Of a DNA stretch of 64,000 nt, positions 7,531 through 16,485 are shown piece after piece. Location of the stretch: contig NZ_JAELXT010000007.1 in assembly GCF_016427565.1 (NCBI RefSeq), forward strand, positions 1-64,000, read 5' to 3'. Below the pieces are notes generated by a model. It ran no database searches and was not told where the DNA came from. It was given only the letters and a program-made list of their open reading frames with translations. Origin of the DNA: Microvirga splendida (lineage in GTDB: Bacteria > Pseudomonadota > Alphaproteobacteria > Rhizobiales > Beijerinckiaceae). Within the stretch, counting starts at the first letter, position 1; each line of letters begins with the position of its first letter. The position numbers and the translations under genes were made by a program.

Positions 7531-7974
7531 CTAGCGGTAGCCGACGCACATCACATAGTCGCGCAGAAGAGCCTCCTCGTGCTCGACCTCGCCCAGCAGG
7601 CTCTGGAGGGCATCGCGCGCATAGAGGATGCCCAGCGGTCTGCGGCCCCCGTCGACAACCGGAACGCGTTGGAGCCCATGCCGCATCATCGTCGCCCAGA
7701 CGTCCTTGAGATGGTCCTCGGGTCGGCAGGCCACCACATCGCGGGTCATGATGGACTCCACCTGGGCGGCGCATCCGCATCCGGTGCATTGCCGGATCTG
7801 GCCGACAATGTCGGTCTTGGTCAGAACGCCGACCATCTCCCCGTCGCGGCCGCACACGACGACCAGATCGGTGTGCGGCTTGGACATGAGTTCCGCCGCC
7901 TGTGTGACGGGGGCGTCGTTGTCGATCAGCGCGAGGCGGTCGCGGGCGGGTGGAAGGGTGCGCTCAACAAGCAT
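7531..7974 (-). CDS. Two-CBS-domain protein
   Basis: This 147-residue protein is made of two CBS repeats, roughly 10-65 (ending GVLTKTDIVGQIRQ) and 75-135 (VESIMTRDVVACRPEDHLKD to LGILYARDAL). Between them is a CTGCGC stretch that could bind metal. Such stand-alone CBS proteins sense adenine nucleotides and act on partners. The ATG at 7974 starts the first repeat cleanly, and the in-frame sequence upstream shows no family similarity. Its partner is unknown. Confidence 0.8.
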   Translation of the reverse strand: MLVERTLPPARDRLALIDNDAPVTQAAELMSKPHTDLVVVCGRDGEMVGVLTKTDIVGQIRQCTGCGCAAQVESIMTRDVVACRPEDHLKDVWATMMRHGLQRVPVVDGGRRPLGILYARDALQSLLGEVEHEEALLRDYVMCVGYR

Positions 7975-8209
7975 GATCGTCTCTCGTCTCCTGCCGGGTT
8001 GTACACTTTCAATGTCTACGGACCATCGTGATCGTCGGGTAGAGGGATTGCAATGCCGCCCCAGTGCTGCATGTGACGCATGCGGCGGCACGGCCTCTCC
8101 CGACGCCCCAAGCCGGTCGGTGCGGTCCAAGAGGGGGCCGGGGCGAACGCCCGAACCGGCACTCAGGAGCAGGTAATCTCGGGAGGCCGGCGGGCATTCG
8201 CCATCACTG

Positions 8210-8653
8210 TCATGCACCGGCCGTGAGGTATCGCTCGATTTCGTAGGTGGGATGCTTCGTCAGATCCTTGTTGACCTCGGCGAGAATCCGCTCCTTCACC
8301 GCCTCTGAGAACCGGCTGCGGAGTTCGGAGAGGGTGCGCGGGGGCGCCGCGACGACGATGGCTTTCAGCCCCCCGTTGAAGCAGGCGGCATTGACCGTCT
8401 CCGCAACCTCGCCGGCAAACTTCCGTTCGGCCAGATCATGCCAGTCGGTCTGCTCGACCGCGCCGTGCTGACCGCGCGCGCCTGCCTTGTCGGTTCCCTG
8501 CAGATGCGTCTGCGGATTGTCGGGCGCCTGGAGCACGCGCTCGACCTGGAAATTGGGGTGGACGTCATCCCCATGGTTGGTCAGGAACAGGGCCTTGCGC
8601 CCGTCGCTGACAAGAATCAGGCCATTCTGGGGAACCTTGAAGGTGTTGTGCAC
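8210..8653 (-). CDS. Host-attachment-family protein (baeRF-like)
   Basis: This 147-residue protein matches the host attachment family seen in Rhizobiales and related to archaeal/bacterial release-factor-1-like folds: an N-terminal LILVSDGRKALFLTN strand-helix, a DLAERKFAGEVAETVN helix and a C-terminal AAPPRTLSELRSRFSE segment followed by a KDLTKHP motif. The molecular role is unknown; the name comes from plant-attachment studies. It is probably cytosolic. It lies upstream of the CBS gene on the same strand with a 235-base gap, so co-transcription is uncertain. Confidence 0.75.
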   Translation of the reverse strand: MHNTFKVPQNGLILVSDGRKALFLTNHGDDVHPNFQVERVLQAPDNPQTHLQGTDKAGARGQHGAVEQTDWHDLAERKFAGEVAETVNAACFNGGLKAIVVAAPPRTLSELRSRFSEAVKERILAEVNKDLTKHPTYEIERYLTAGA

Positions 8654-9032
8654 GATATCGCTCCTGTCTTACGCGCACATGTTGCCTGACAGCCCCCGAG
8701 GGATCTTTGTTCCAGGTCACGTTGGTGTGCTTCACGGGCAGGCGCGTTCCGGACAGCGCCTTTGTGGCTGAAGCGGGTGCAGGGAGCCTGAAGATCCCGA
8801 ATCGGACTTTCGCATCAGCGGGCAGGGGCAACCCATATGCATGACCGAAGGCCTTGCCCTGCAACACCCGATTTTCCATCCGGGCCAAGTCAATCGGTGC
8901 CGCTGTTTGTGTTGTGTCAAAGACGAAGTTTCGTGCTCTGCTTCAATGGCGGGACGTGGAGATAGCCGGACTGTCCTTCCCCGGAGGCGGGGCTGTCACG
9001 AGGCATGGATCACACGACCCACGGAGGCGCCC
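8654..9032. other. Non-coding gap before the globin-like gene
   Basis: About 380 bases without a convincing gene. The only signal I see is the FNR-family box at 8906-8921. Confidence 0.45.
8906..8921 (+). promoter_or_regulatory. FNR-family box
   Basis: TTTGTGTTGTGTCAAA contains TTG-N8-CAA with extended T and A flanks. It is centred about 120 bases before the globin-like gene at 9033, and a class II promoter would start transcription near 8955. Confidence 0.45.
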
Positions 9033-9485
9033 ATGCACACGGAGCCAGAGATGCGCAGCAACCATGAGATTGACGAACCCGCACATCCGCGGGTGACACG
9101 GGCGGCCATCGCAGAGGTGGTGCGGGCCGTCTACGCCCAGGCGGGCGCAGACCACCTTCTCGCGGACCACCTGAAGGAGGCGACCGGCGGCAGCCGGGGA
9201 CCGCACGTTGCTCATGCGTGCCAGTTCTGGTCGTCCGTTCTTGCTTCTGACGGGACGGGGAACGGGAGCTTCGGACCACCTGATCCGGCAATTGCGGGCC
9301 TCTCCCCCTGCTGCCTCCAGCGTTGGATCGCCCTGTTCCGGATGATTGCAAGGGCGAGATGGCCTTCCGAGCTCGCGGAGCCATTGGTGAGGCGGCTAGA
9401 GGCAGTTGCGCACGGCATCAGGTCCGGGACACTCGTCGGGTCCGGCAGCCGAACACCGGATCCCGCGGAGGCGGGAGCCAGCTAG
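9033..9485 (+). CDS. Group III truncated-hemoglobin-like protein lacking the heme-ligand histidine
   Basis: This 150-residue protein follows the group III truncated globin pattern: a first helix VVRAVYAQAGAD, a central CQFWSSVL (63-70) and a C-terminal QRWIALFRM (96-104). The second globin at 25025 has the same landmarks with AAHRGM carrying the proximal histidine before HFERWLALF. Here that stretch reads PDPAIAG, with no histidine. It may therefore bind no heme, or bind it differently. GGAGG six bases before the ATG supports the start. An FNR-family box lies upstream. Confidence 0.65.
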   Translation: MHTEPEMRSNHEIDEPAHPRVTRAAIAEVVRAVYAQAGADHLLADHLKEATGGSRGPHVAHACQFWSSVLASDGTGNGSFGPPDPAIAGLSPCCLQRWIALFRMIARARWPSELAEPLVRRLEAVAHGIRSGTLVGSGSRTPDPAEAGAS

Positions 9486-9866
9486 GATGAGGGCCTAAGC
9501 GCCGGCCTGCCGTTGCGCCCGGCCCCGTCCGTTCGCCTGTGACGATGGAAATCATATCAGCCGCAACAGGGATCGCACTGCCCTCGGCCTCTCCGCCGGA
9601 TGCGATCTCGTGAGGTTGCCAAGCCGGCGCCGATGCACCCAGCATGGGATCACGCGCCCTCGCGCGTAACACCTGCCTCAAGCGCTGCGGGCGGAGAGTG
9701 CCACCATGGCAACGGCGCGATGCCGCAAAGGGCCAGTGACGAACAGGCCGGTCACCAGCCCCTCGTCCCCTTGCTCACGGCGTGTTCATTGTCGTTGCCG
9801 CTCTCAGGGCAATGCGGTTCAATCCACCTTCGATCCGCGGCTTGACTGATCAGAACGGAGAAACGA
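9486..9866. other. Non-coding gap before sdhB-like gene
   Basis: About 380 bases. I see no gene, no clear FNR-type box and no strong hairpin here. Confidence 0.4.
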
Positions 9867-10649
9867 TTGGCTCAGTTCACGCTTCCCAAGAACTCCCGCT
9901 ACACCGAAGGCAAGACCTGGCCGAGGCCGGATGGTTCCGCCAACGTCCAGGCGTTCCGCATCTACCGCTGGAACCCGGATGACGGCGCGAACCCGCGCAT
10001 CGACACCTATTACGTCGACCGCGACGATTGCGGCCCAATGGTTCTCGACGCGCTGCTCTGGATCAAGAACAACGTCGATTCCACGCTGACCTTCCGCCGC
10101 TCCTGCCGCGAGGGCATCTGCGGGTCCTGCGCCATGAGCATCATGGGCATGAACACGCTCGCCTGCACGCTCGGCATCGAGGATTGCGAGTCGGATTCGA
10201 TCAAGATCTATCCGCTGCCGCACATGCCGGTCATCAAGGACCTGGTGCCGGACCTCACCAGCTTCTTCGCCCAGCATGCCCTCATCGAGCCCTGGCTGCA
10301 AACCGAGACCCCCGCACCGGAAGGTGAATGGCCCCAGACGCCGGAGGAGCGCTCACGGCTCGACGGCCTCTACGAGTGCATCCTGTGCGCCTGCTGCACC
10401 ACCTCGTGCCCGAGCTACTGGTGGAACGGTGACCGCTATCTCGGTCCTGCGGCCCTGCTCCAGGCTTACCGCTGGCTTATCGACAGCCGCGACGAGGCCA
10501 CCGACAGGCGTCTCGATACGCTGCATGATCCGTTCCGGCTCTACCGCTGCCATACGATCATGAACTGCTCGAACACCTGCCCCAAGGGCCTGAACCCGGC
10601 CAAGGCCATCGCCGAGATCAAGAAGATGATCTTCGCGCGCCACACCTAG
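9867..10649 (+). CDS. sdhB: Succinate dehydrogenase iron-sulfur subunit, solitary
   Basis: This is a full-length 260-residue SdhB. The [2Fe-2S] ligands lie in CREGICGSC with a following C in TLAC, and the [4Fe-4S]/[3Fe-4S] ligands lie in [12 protein letters not shown] and [14 protein letters not shown]. SdhB carries electrons from the flavoprotein SdhA to quinone. The start is TTG at 9867, with GGAG six bases upstream. No sdhA, sdhC or sdhD is nearby, so it must be a second copy that joins subunits encoded elsewhere. The codon use resembles its neighbours, and no key residue is missing by eye. Confidence 0.9.
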   Translation: MAQFTLPKNSRYTEGKTWPRPDGSANVQAFRIYRWNPDDGANPRIDTYYVDRDDCGPMVLDALLWIKNNVDSTLTFRRSCREGICGSCAMSIMGMNTLACTLGIEDCESDSIKIYPLPHMPVIKDLVPDLTSFFAQHALIEPWLQTETPAPEGEWPQTPEERSRLDGLYECILCACCTTSCPSYWWNGDRYLGPAALLQAYRWLIDSRDEATDRRLDTLHDPFRLYRCHTIMNCSNTCPKGLNPAKAIAEIKKMIFARHT

Positions 10650-10750
10650 TCCCGGATCTCCTGGCCGCACTGAACCGAGCCATTGCGCTGGCCGGCGCGG
10701 CCTGCGGCCTCCAGCCAAGGGCGAAAGCCTCCGGGTTCCCTACCGTTCCC

Positions 10751-11014
10751 TTAAGCGGCCAGTGCGTCCGCTTCGCCCGCAAGGGCCTGGTCCGGGGACG
10801 TCGAACCGACAGGGCCGAGGCGTCCTGATCGGGCCGCCCGTGTCCAGGCGCGGAGCAGGCCGGCTGCCTCGCGGGTAAAGCCTGCCCGCCGCTTGAGATC
10901 GTCAAAGGTGTCATCAGGGTGGCAGGCATCATAGGTTTGGCGGGCCAGGGCCTCGATGGCTGCATCGCTGGCGCTCGGCTGGCTCGGGAACTGGGGCTGT
11001 CTGGCTTGCGGCAT
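10751..11014 (-). CDS. Small hypothetical protein
   Basis: This 87-residue protein starts at ATG 11014, with GGAGG eight bases upstream. It appears to have helical segments (AIEALARQTYDACHPDDTFDDLKRR region split around the cysteine) and an arginine-rich middle. No membrane segment, signal or known motif is visible. I do not recognise it. Confidence 0.5.
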   Translation of the reverse strand: MPQARQPQFPSQPSASDAAIEALARQTYDACHPDDTFDDLKRRAGFTREAAGLLRAWTRAARSGRLGPVGSTSPDQALAGEADALAA

Positions 11015-11412
11015 CGGGAAAACCTCCGGTTGGATCCTGGCGAATGTGCCGCCCAGCCCAGCGGGGTTCGTTGCGCCAGCACAACCTTCCGGCGCCCTCC
11101 ACAGGCGGGGCCGCTCGTGCAGGAGCCGCTTGGGCAGGGCCTGCCTGCGGTCCGGGCCCATGCGGGCGCAACGGATCAGGCCTCCCCAGGCGGCACCCCG
11201 CGGCCGCAATGCCCGGCGGGTCCAGAGCGCCGCCATGCGGTCAGGACGCAGCCGAGGGCGACCCCGCTGGTTTCCTCCTCTCCATGCTGGACGAAAACAC
11301 GCCCGATGGGACGTACAACCGTGTCCATCCTTGCTCCTCAGCAAATAGACCTGACCGGAAACCGGCTATGGCTTGAGGCTCATGGGGCAATGTTCAGGCA
11401 CAAAGGGACGCC
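11015..11412. other. Gap between divergent genes, non-coding
   Basis: About 400 bases between the hypothetical gene on the minus strand and the YitT-like gene on the plus strand. I see no third gene and no recognisable operator. Confidence 0.4.
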
Positions 11413-12027
11413 GTGACGGATCAAGCCATCGCGAGCATGCATCGCCCTTACGAGGATGTGGCTGCCATCCTGACGGGCACCTTGATGGTGGCGCTTGGGG
11501 TCACCTTCTTCGGCTCCGCCGGCCTGCTGACCGGAGGCACGGCAGGCCTCGCCCTTCTCCTGGGGCAGGTAACCGGCTTCGAGTTCGGAGCCGCCTTCTT
11601 CGCCGTCAACCTTCCGTTCTACTATCTCGCCGTCAAGAGAATGGGCTGGAAGCTCGCGGTGCGAACCTTTCTGGCCGTCCTCCTGGTTTCCCTGCTCTCG
11701 AAGCTGACGGCCTCTTCGGTCAGCATAGGCCATCTCGATCCGGTCTTTGCCGCGGTCACCGGCGGGTCGCTCACTGGAATCGGACTTCTGATCCTCTTCC
11801 GCCACCAGGCCAGCCTCGGCGGCATCAACATCCTGGCGCTGTACCTGCAGGAGCGCCACAGCCTGAGGGCCGGATATGTCCAGTTGGCCCTCGACGCGCT
11901 GATCCTCCTTGCGTCTCTGTTCGTCCTCGCGCCGGACAGGCTCGCATTGTCGCTCCTGGGGACCGTCGTGCTCAACCTCGTGCTGGCGACGAACCACAGG
12001 CCCGGCCGCTACACCGGCGTCAGCTGA
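11413..12027 (+). CDS. YitT-family membrane protein
   Basis: This 204-residue integral membrane protein has about five to six hydrophobic helices, starting with GTLMVALGVTFFGSAGLLTGGTAGLALL, typical of the YitT/DUF161 family. The conserved GG-T-AG and FRHQASLGGINI segments are present. The family's transport role is not established. The start is GTG at 11413. It stands between a divergent hypothetical gene and the converging DUF488 gene (12-base gap). Confidence 0.8.
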   Translation: MTDQAIASMHRPYEDVAAILTGTLMVALGVTFFGSAGLLTGGTAGLALLLGQVTGFEFGAAFFAVNLPFYYLAVKRMGWKLAVRTFLAVLLVSLLSKLTASSVSIGHLDPVFAAVTGGSLTGIGLLILFRHQASLGGINILALYLQERHSLRAGYVQLALDALILLASLFVLAPDRLALSLLGTVVLNLVLATNHRPGRYTGVS

Positions 12028-12039
12028 GACTGCCCGGCC

Positions 12040-12573
12040 TCATCCCGCGGCGGGATAGACGATCCGTTCAGTGGACGGCCGGGCTCCGGGCGTGAGCGAT
12101 GCCGGCTCGATCTTGCCAGGTCCAAGGAGGTGGAACACGGAATGGCCGGAGGCGAGCAGGTAGTCGGCAATGATCCGGCGGTGGCAGCGCCACCACACCG
12201 CCTCGGCGCACATGATCGCCGTGACGCTCCGATTGCCGAGATCAGTCAGGCGGTCAAGGCCCTCCCGGAATCGGTCTGTCAGAGCGTAGTCGGCATAATT
12301 GCGGAAGCTCGTGTTCTCCCAGAAGGCGTTGGGGGACGGCCCGTCCCGGCGCTGCTTGCCGCGCAGCCCGCCGAGCTCGGCAATGTGTTCGTAGCCGATC
12401 TGATAACCCGCCAGGCTCTCGGGCAGGGCGTCACGGTTGAACTGCGGGTTCGTCCGGGAGCGCGGAACGGTCCGGACGTCCACCACCAGACGGACGTTTG
12501 CCTCGCGCAGGAGGTCCACGAATTCCGAAATGGTGCGGGTGGAATGCCCGATGGTGTAGAACGGATTTGTCAT
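12040..12573 (-). CDS. DUF488-family protein
   Basis: This 177-residue protein has the DUF488 landmarks: the N-terminal YTIGHSTRTISEFVDLL, VVDVRTVPRSRTNPQFN, and a CAEAVWWRCHRRIIADYL motif whose cysteines and histidine are family-typical. The biochemical function is unknown. It follows the PAS-domain gene on the same strand with five bases between the stop and its ATG, so the two are probably co-translated. Confidence 0.85.
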   Translation of the reverse strand: MTNPFYTIGHSTRTISEFVDLLREANVRLVVDVRTVPRSRTNPQFNRDALPESLAGYQIGYEHIAELGGLRGKQRRDGPSPNAFWENTSFRNYADYALTDRFREGLDRLTDLGNRSVTAIMCAEAVWWRCHRRIIADYLLASGHSVFHLLGPGKIEPASLTPGARPSTERIVYPAAG

Positions 12574-12578
12574 GCCGG

Positions 12579-13028
12579 TCAGTGAGGGCTCGGGGGAGCG
12601 GTTGCCTCCGCCAGCTTTTTCTTCAAGCCTCTGATCTCCTCGTAGCGGCTGGTCACGTCCCGCATGACGGCAGCAAGGCCCTGCATCTGCCCCTGCTCAT
12701 CCTTGAGCGGCACGATGGTGAACTCCAGCGAAATGCGCTGTCCGTCCTTGCGGATGCCTGGCACCGACAGGAGATCGCCCGCGCCATAATGGCTCTCGCC
12801 GGTTGCCATGACGTGCCGGAAGCCCTCCCAGTGGCGTGCACGCAGGCGATCCGGGATGATGAGGTCCAGCGATTGGCCCAGCGCCTCGTCGGCGTGGTGG
12901 CCGAAGATCCGTTCGGCTCCGGGGTTCCACACTCGGATGATTCCGTCGCGGTCCGTGGCCACCACGGCATCGGCCGCAGCCCTGAGGATCGCATCAGCCG
13001 CAAGCCGGGTCAGATCCATTTGGCGCAC
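12579..13028 (-). CDS. Single PAS-domain protein
   Basis: This 149-residue protein has one PAS/PAC unit: AVVATDRDGIIRVWNPGAERIFGH (about 20-45), GQSLDLIIPDRLRARHWEGF and the PAC strand ISLEFTIVPLKDEQG, ending in a short coiled coil (EEIRGLKKKLAE). There is no kinase or cyclase output, so it probably acts through a partner. GTG 13028 is chosen for the GGAAG upstream; ATG 13019 is the alternative. It overlaps no gene and precedes the DUF488 gene closely. Confidence 0.85.
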   Translation of the reverse strand: MRQMDLTRLAADAILRAAADAVVATDRDGIIRVWNPGAERIFGHHADEALGQSLDLIIPDRLRARHWEGFRHVMATGESHYGAGDLLSVPGIRKDGQRISLEFTIVPLKDEQGQMQGLAAVMRDVTSRYEEIRGLKKKLAEATAPPSPH

Positions 13029-13129
13029 CCGCTTCTACTTCCAGTCACATCGGACCTCGGGACATGATCATTCCTCCAACGGGATCTCGATCCCTGGTCG
13101 GGCCAACCTGCTGCCTCCAGGAACGGAGC

Positions 13130-13732
13130 TTATCCTGCGGCCGTCTGCCGTCGAGCGGGCAGATTCTCCTGGAATCTCGGGACGATCTCCCCTTGCGCCA
13201 TCTCCTGGGCGGTGTGCCTGAGCGCATGGCCGACGTTGGCCGCAGACGCGCGTGCGGCCTTCCCGAACCCGTCGTGTGGCATCTCGGGCGTCCGCTCCGG
13301 TTCGATCCCATCGGCAGGGGTCACGCCGACGCCATGCGCGTAAACCATCCGGCCGCCAAGATAGCCCGAATACGTAACAAGGGCGGCTCCCGCCAAACCT
13401 GCCAGCAGGTAGCCGGCGCTGGGCCGCCGGCTGCGGGCGCGGATCGCTGCCAAGCCCACCGACAGGGCCAGCAGGCCGATGTTGAGCGTGCGATGGGTGA
13501 CGAGGAGATCATGCGAGGCATCGCTGGTCCTGACCGCCTCCTGCGCGGCAAAGCCTGCGATCCCCGTCGCGGCCACGCTTGCGGCGGCCACCGGCATCAA
13601 CTGGCGCCCCATTTCCATCAACGAGTCGTTGTCGGTGAGCGTGCCGATGAGATCGGCCGCCACGGCGGTGGGCAGCAGGGCCACCGGGAAGTGGGCAAGG
13701 GCGGGATGGACTTCGTGAACGCGCATCGGCAT
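13130..13732 (-). CDS. DUF2231 membrane protein
   Basis: This 200-residue protein begins MPMRVHEVHPALAHFPVALLP, the signature of the DUF2231 family (histidines flanking the first membrane helix). Four hydrophobic helices follow to about residue 130, then a polar cytosolic or periplasmic tail. The family is thought to bind heme or take part in redox at the membrane, but this is not settled. The ATG at 13732 has a GAGG site and starts at the family motif; the in-frame region upstream has no similarity. Confidence 0.8.
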   Translation of the reverse strand: MPMRVHEVHPALAHFPVALLPTAVAADLIGTLTDNDSLMEMGRQLMPVAAASVAATGIAGFAAQEAVRTSDASHDLLVTHRTLNIGLLALSVGLAAIRARSRRPSAGYLLAGLAGAALVTYSGYLGGRMVYAHGVGVTPADGIEPERTPEMPHDGFGKAARASAANVGHALRHTAQEMAQGEIVPRFQENLPARRQTAAG

Positions 13733-14031
13733 CGCAAACCTCACGGTCAGAGAGATCGCCTCTTCCTCAGGAGGATGACGGTCATTGCCTCTCCTCCAGA
13801 CAGGCGGGTGTGGCATTGATTCGGGACCGTCTGTCCGGAATGTGGCCCGGAGGCTGCCTGAGAGGTCAATTAACCGCCGCAGCACAGGTTCCGACACCAG
13901 ATGCAGCGCGAGCGACCATCCTACTAAATAGTGAAGCTGGAACGGTCGAGGGGTCTTTCGATTGGAGGATAAGGCGCAAGGCCTGCGGGTGGGCCTCAGC
14001 AACACCCGCACCGTCCCGGTAAGGATTTGCC

Positions 14032-15762
14032 ATGCCAAAGTCAGCACGCGACAGAGCCAACGCAACTTCCGCCGGATCTGCGGCATGGACCGGGGGGCGC
14101 GCCGGCCGGAATTCGCGGCATTCATCCGCAGACATCGTTCTGGATGCCTTGGCAGGCGCGGCGGCAGGGGTGGCGGCCGTCTGGGTGATGGACCGCATCG
14201 ACTGGTTCAACTTCCGGCGCGGCCTCGACAACAGGCGGACACGCCAGCAGACCCGGCAGGCCCGTCCCGGCGGCATGGATCCGGCCCAGGTTCTGGCCGC
14301 AGAAACGGCAGACCAAGCTGGACGTGCCCTGACCCGGCGCCAGCGCGATGCGGCCGGTCTCATCGTGCATTACGGGCTGGGGATGGTGCCGGCGGCGCTT
14401 TATGGTGCCCTGCGCGGGCGCGTCGCCTACCTTGATGCAGGCAGGTGCAGCCTCTTCGGGCTGGGCCTGTTCCTGATCAAGGACGAGGGGATGAACGCCG
14501 CTCTGGGCCTGTCCGGCCGCCCGCAGGATTATCCCTGGACCGCCCATGCCCGCGGACTTGTCGCCCATTTGGCCTATGGGCTTGTGACCGACGCCCTCTG
14601 CCGGGCGATCAGTGGATCCTCTGGCGTTCGCGACGCGCGGCTGCCCGCCGGAAGAGGCTTTGCCTCAGGCCATCCCAAGGCAAAGCCGTCCTTCGTCCGC
14701 TACCGCGACGACGTGGAGGAGGTTGAGCCGGATGAGCAGGAGACCTTCGACAGGATCATCGAGGCGATGGCAGGTGGCGGCCGGGTCACGCGGGAGCGCT
14801 ACGGCCGTTCCGTGCGCACGTCCCATGCCAAGGCGCACGGCATCCTCAAGGGCGAATTGCGGGTTCTGGAGAATCTGCCTCCCGAGTTGCGCCAGGGGCT
14901 GTTTGCCGAGGCGCGGACCTACCCAGTCGTGGTGCGCCTGTCCCATGTGCCCGGCGAGTTCCTGGACGACCGTCGGGTGTCCACACCACGCGGCATGTCG
15001 CTCAAGATCATCGGTGTCGAAGGAGAGATGCTGCCCGGTCATCAGGAGGAGGTGACCCAGGACTGGGTGCTCGACACGGGCAAGGTGTTCATCGCACCCA
15101 CCGCCAAGGTCTTTCTGGCCCAGATCACCGCGACCGAGATGGCGATGCCGCTGCCGGAAGGGGTGAAGCAGGCCGTCTCCGCAACATCCCGCGCGGCCAA
15201 TGCGGCGCTCAACGCCGTGGGATTGGACAGCGCCAACCTCGACTTCTATGGCCATCCGTTCAACCACCCCTTGGCGGAGGCCTATTACAGCCAATGCCCG
15301 TTCCGTTATGGCGACTACATCGCCAAGCTCCGGGTCAGGCCCGACATGCCGCGTCTGCACGAGCTGCTGCAAGCCGGCTTCACACCCGCCGACGAGGATG
15401 GCCTGCGCACCGCTGTCGTAGAATACTTTCGCGACAATCCGGCCGAATACGAGGTCGCCATTCAGCTTTGCACCGACCTGGAGCGCATGCCGGTGGAGAA
15501 TGCCAATGCCGAATGGCCGGAGGACGAGAGCCCGTATCGGCCGGTTGCCCGCCTGATCCTGCCGCCGCAGGAAGCCTTCGATGCCAGGCGCCAGGCCCTG
15601 GACGAGGAGTTGCTGTTCTGCCCCTCGCACAGCCTTGCTGCCCACCGCCCGCTCGGCTCGATTATGCGCGCCCGGCTGAAGGCCTATGAGGTCCGGGGCA
15701 ACGCACGCCGCCAGGAGAACGGCCGTTCGATCAGAGAGCCACGAAGCATCGAGGAGCTCTAG
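14032..15762 (+). CDS. DUF1440 membrane domain fused to catalase-family domain
   Basis: This 576-residue protein has two parts. Residues 35-195 resemble DUF1440/YagU inner-membrane proteins (helices DALAGAAAGVAAVWVMDRI, GMVPAALYGALRG, FGLGLFLIKDE). Residues 220-565 match the catalase-related SrpA/y4iL-like family, with TSHAKAHGILKGEL near 264-276 (H269 probable distal histidine), VRLSHVPGEF, RGMSLKI and a terminal RARLKAYE segment whose tyrosine would be the heme ligand. The fusion would place a heme catalase-like domain at the membrane. No frameshift is seen between the parts. The reaction (H2O2 or organic peroxide) is not predictable. Confidence 0.75.
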   Translation: MPKSARDRANATSAGSAAWTGGRAGRNSRHSSADIVLDALAGAAAGVAAVWVMDRIDWFNFRRGLDNRRTRQQTRQARPGGMDPAQVLAAETADQAGRALTRRQRDAAGLIVHYGLGMVPAALYGALRGRVAYLDAGRCSLFGLGLFLIKDEGMNAALGLSGRPQDYPWTAHARGLVAHLAYGLVTDALCRAISGSSGVRDARLPAGRGFASGHPKAKPSFVRYRDDVEEVEPDEQETFDRIIEAMAGGGRVTRERYGRSVRTSHAKAHGILKGELRVLENLPPELRQGLFAEARTYPVVVRLSHVPGEFLDDRRVSTPRGMSLKIIGVEGEMLPGHQEEVTQDWVLDTGKVFIAPTAKVFLAQITATEMAMPLPEGVKQAVSATSRAANAALNAVGLDSANLDFYGHPFNHPLAEAYYSQCPFRYGDYIAKLRVRPDMPRLHELLQAGFTPADEDGLRTAVVEYFRDNPAEYEVAIQLCTDLERMPVENANAEWPEDESPYRPVARLILPPQEAFDARRQALDEELLFCPSHSLAAHRPLGSIMRARLKAYEVRGNARRQENGRSIREPRSIEEL

Positions 15763-15921
15763 GTCTGACGGGAGCAACCACGTGCAAGCTGGAGCATGTA
15801 TGGCCCGCCAAGGAAGAGGCGGCACCGATCCAATTGCACTGCCTGTGCGGTGACGGCGAGATCGTTGGGCGCATGGAACCGGCCATCAAGCCGCTGCCAC
15901 TGGGGCTGGACGCAAGGCCAG

Positions 15922-16392
15922 CTAACCTTCCGCAGGAGGAAGGAGGAACTCCAGGCCGTTTCTCCTGCCGATCTCCAGGACGCGCGGGATGTCAGGCTCG
16001 CCTGATGGCGGTGGAAGTTCGCGGGTGCCGGCCGGCATGGGGTCACCCGCCTCGCTGAAAAAGCCGTCATGAACCCTGCCGGGCGAGTTGATGATCAGGA
16101 GCCGCCCCGGCGCTTGGCCCACATTCTTGAAAGCGTGAACGGCTCCGTTCGGCACCTTCACGAAGCTGCCGCTGGTTGCCGTGATGGTCTCGCCCTCAAT
16201 CATGAACTCGAAGGAGCCGTCGAGCACGTAGAAGGCTTCGTCGTCGGAGGGATGCCGGTTGGGCGGAGCACCAGCCCCAGGCGCCGTCAGCGTTTCCACG
16301 AGGCAGTAAGCCCCGCCCGTGTCCGGACTGCGGGCATGAAACCGCAGGAGGTTGCCAAGGAGGTGGTAGGTGTCGGTCTGGGGAGCAGCCAT
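15922..16392 (-). CDS. Quercetinase-like cupin protein
   Basis: This 156-residue cupin has both conserved motifs: PPNRHPSDDEAFYVLDGSFEF with metal ligands H, E (and probably H) at about 50-70, and PNGAVHAFKNVG with the second-motif histidine. It probably binds a metal, as quercetinase-like dioxygenases do. The ATG at 16392 is preferred because GGAG lies eight bases upstream. It is divergent from a TetR regulator, with a palindromic operator between, so it is the probable target of that repressor. Confidence 0.8.
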   Translation of the reverse strand: MAAPQTDTYHLLGNLLRFHARSPDTGGAYCLVETLTAPGAGAPPNRHPSDDEAFYVLDGSFEFMIEGETITATSGSFVKVPNGAVHAFKNVGQAPGRLLIINSPGRVHDGFFSEAGDPMPAGTRELPPPSGEPDIPRVLEIGRRNGLEFLLPPAEG

Positions 16393-16455
16393 GACGTTCT
16401 CTCCCATTCTGCGCCGAGCATCAGTTGCTCAGGACGTGAGGCCACGGTATCATAA

Positions 16456-16471
16456 TGAGACTAGCGTCTCA
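16456..16471. promoter_or_regulatory. Probable TetR operator between divergent genes
   Basis: TGAGAC-TAGC-GTCTCA is a perfect palindrome with six-base arms and a four-base centre. It lies in the 93-base gap between the cupin gene and the tetR gene, 15 bases before the regulator start, as expected for an autoregulated TetR pair. Confidence 0.65.
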
Positions 16472-16485
16472 AGAGAGTTTCTCCT

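Noticed and set aside
7999-8012. TTGTACACTTTCAA as an FNR-family box before the CBS gene
   Set aside because: It is only about 31 bases before the start codon, so a class II promoter would start inside the gene. The half sites are also weak, and a chance match is likely.
15765-15920. A possible plus-strand frame with LHCLCGDGEIVGRMEPAIKPLP after the catalase fusion
   Set aside because: It has no ATG, GTG or ribosome site at a sensible place and runs antisense into the cupin gene. It may be a gene remnant, but I cannot support it.
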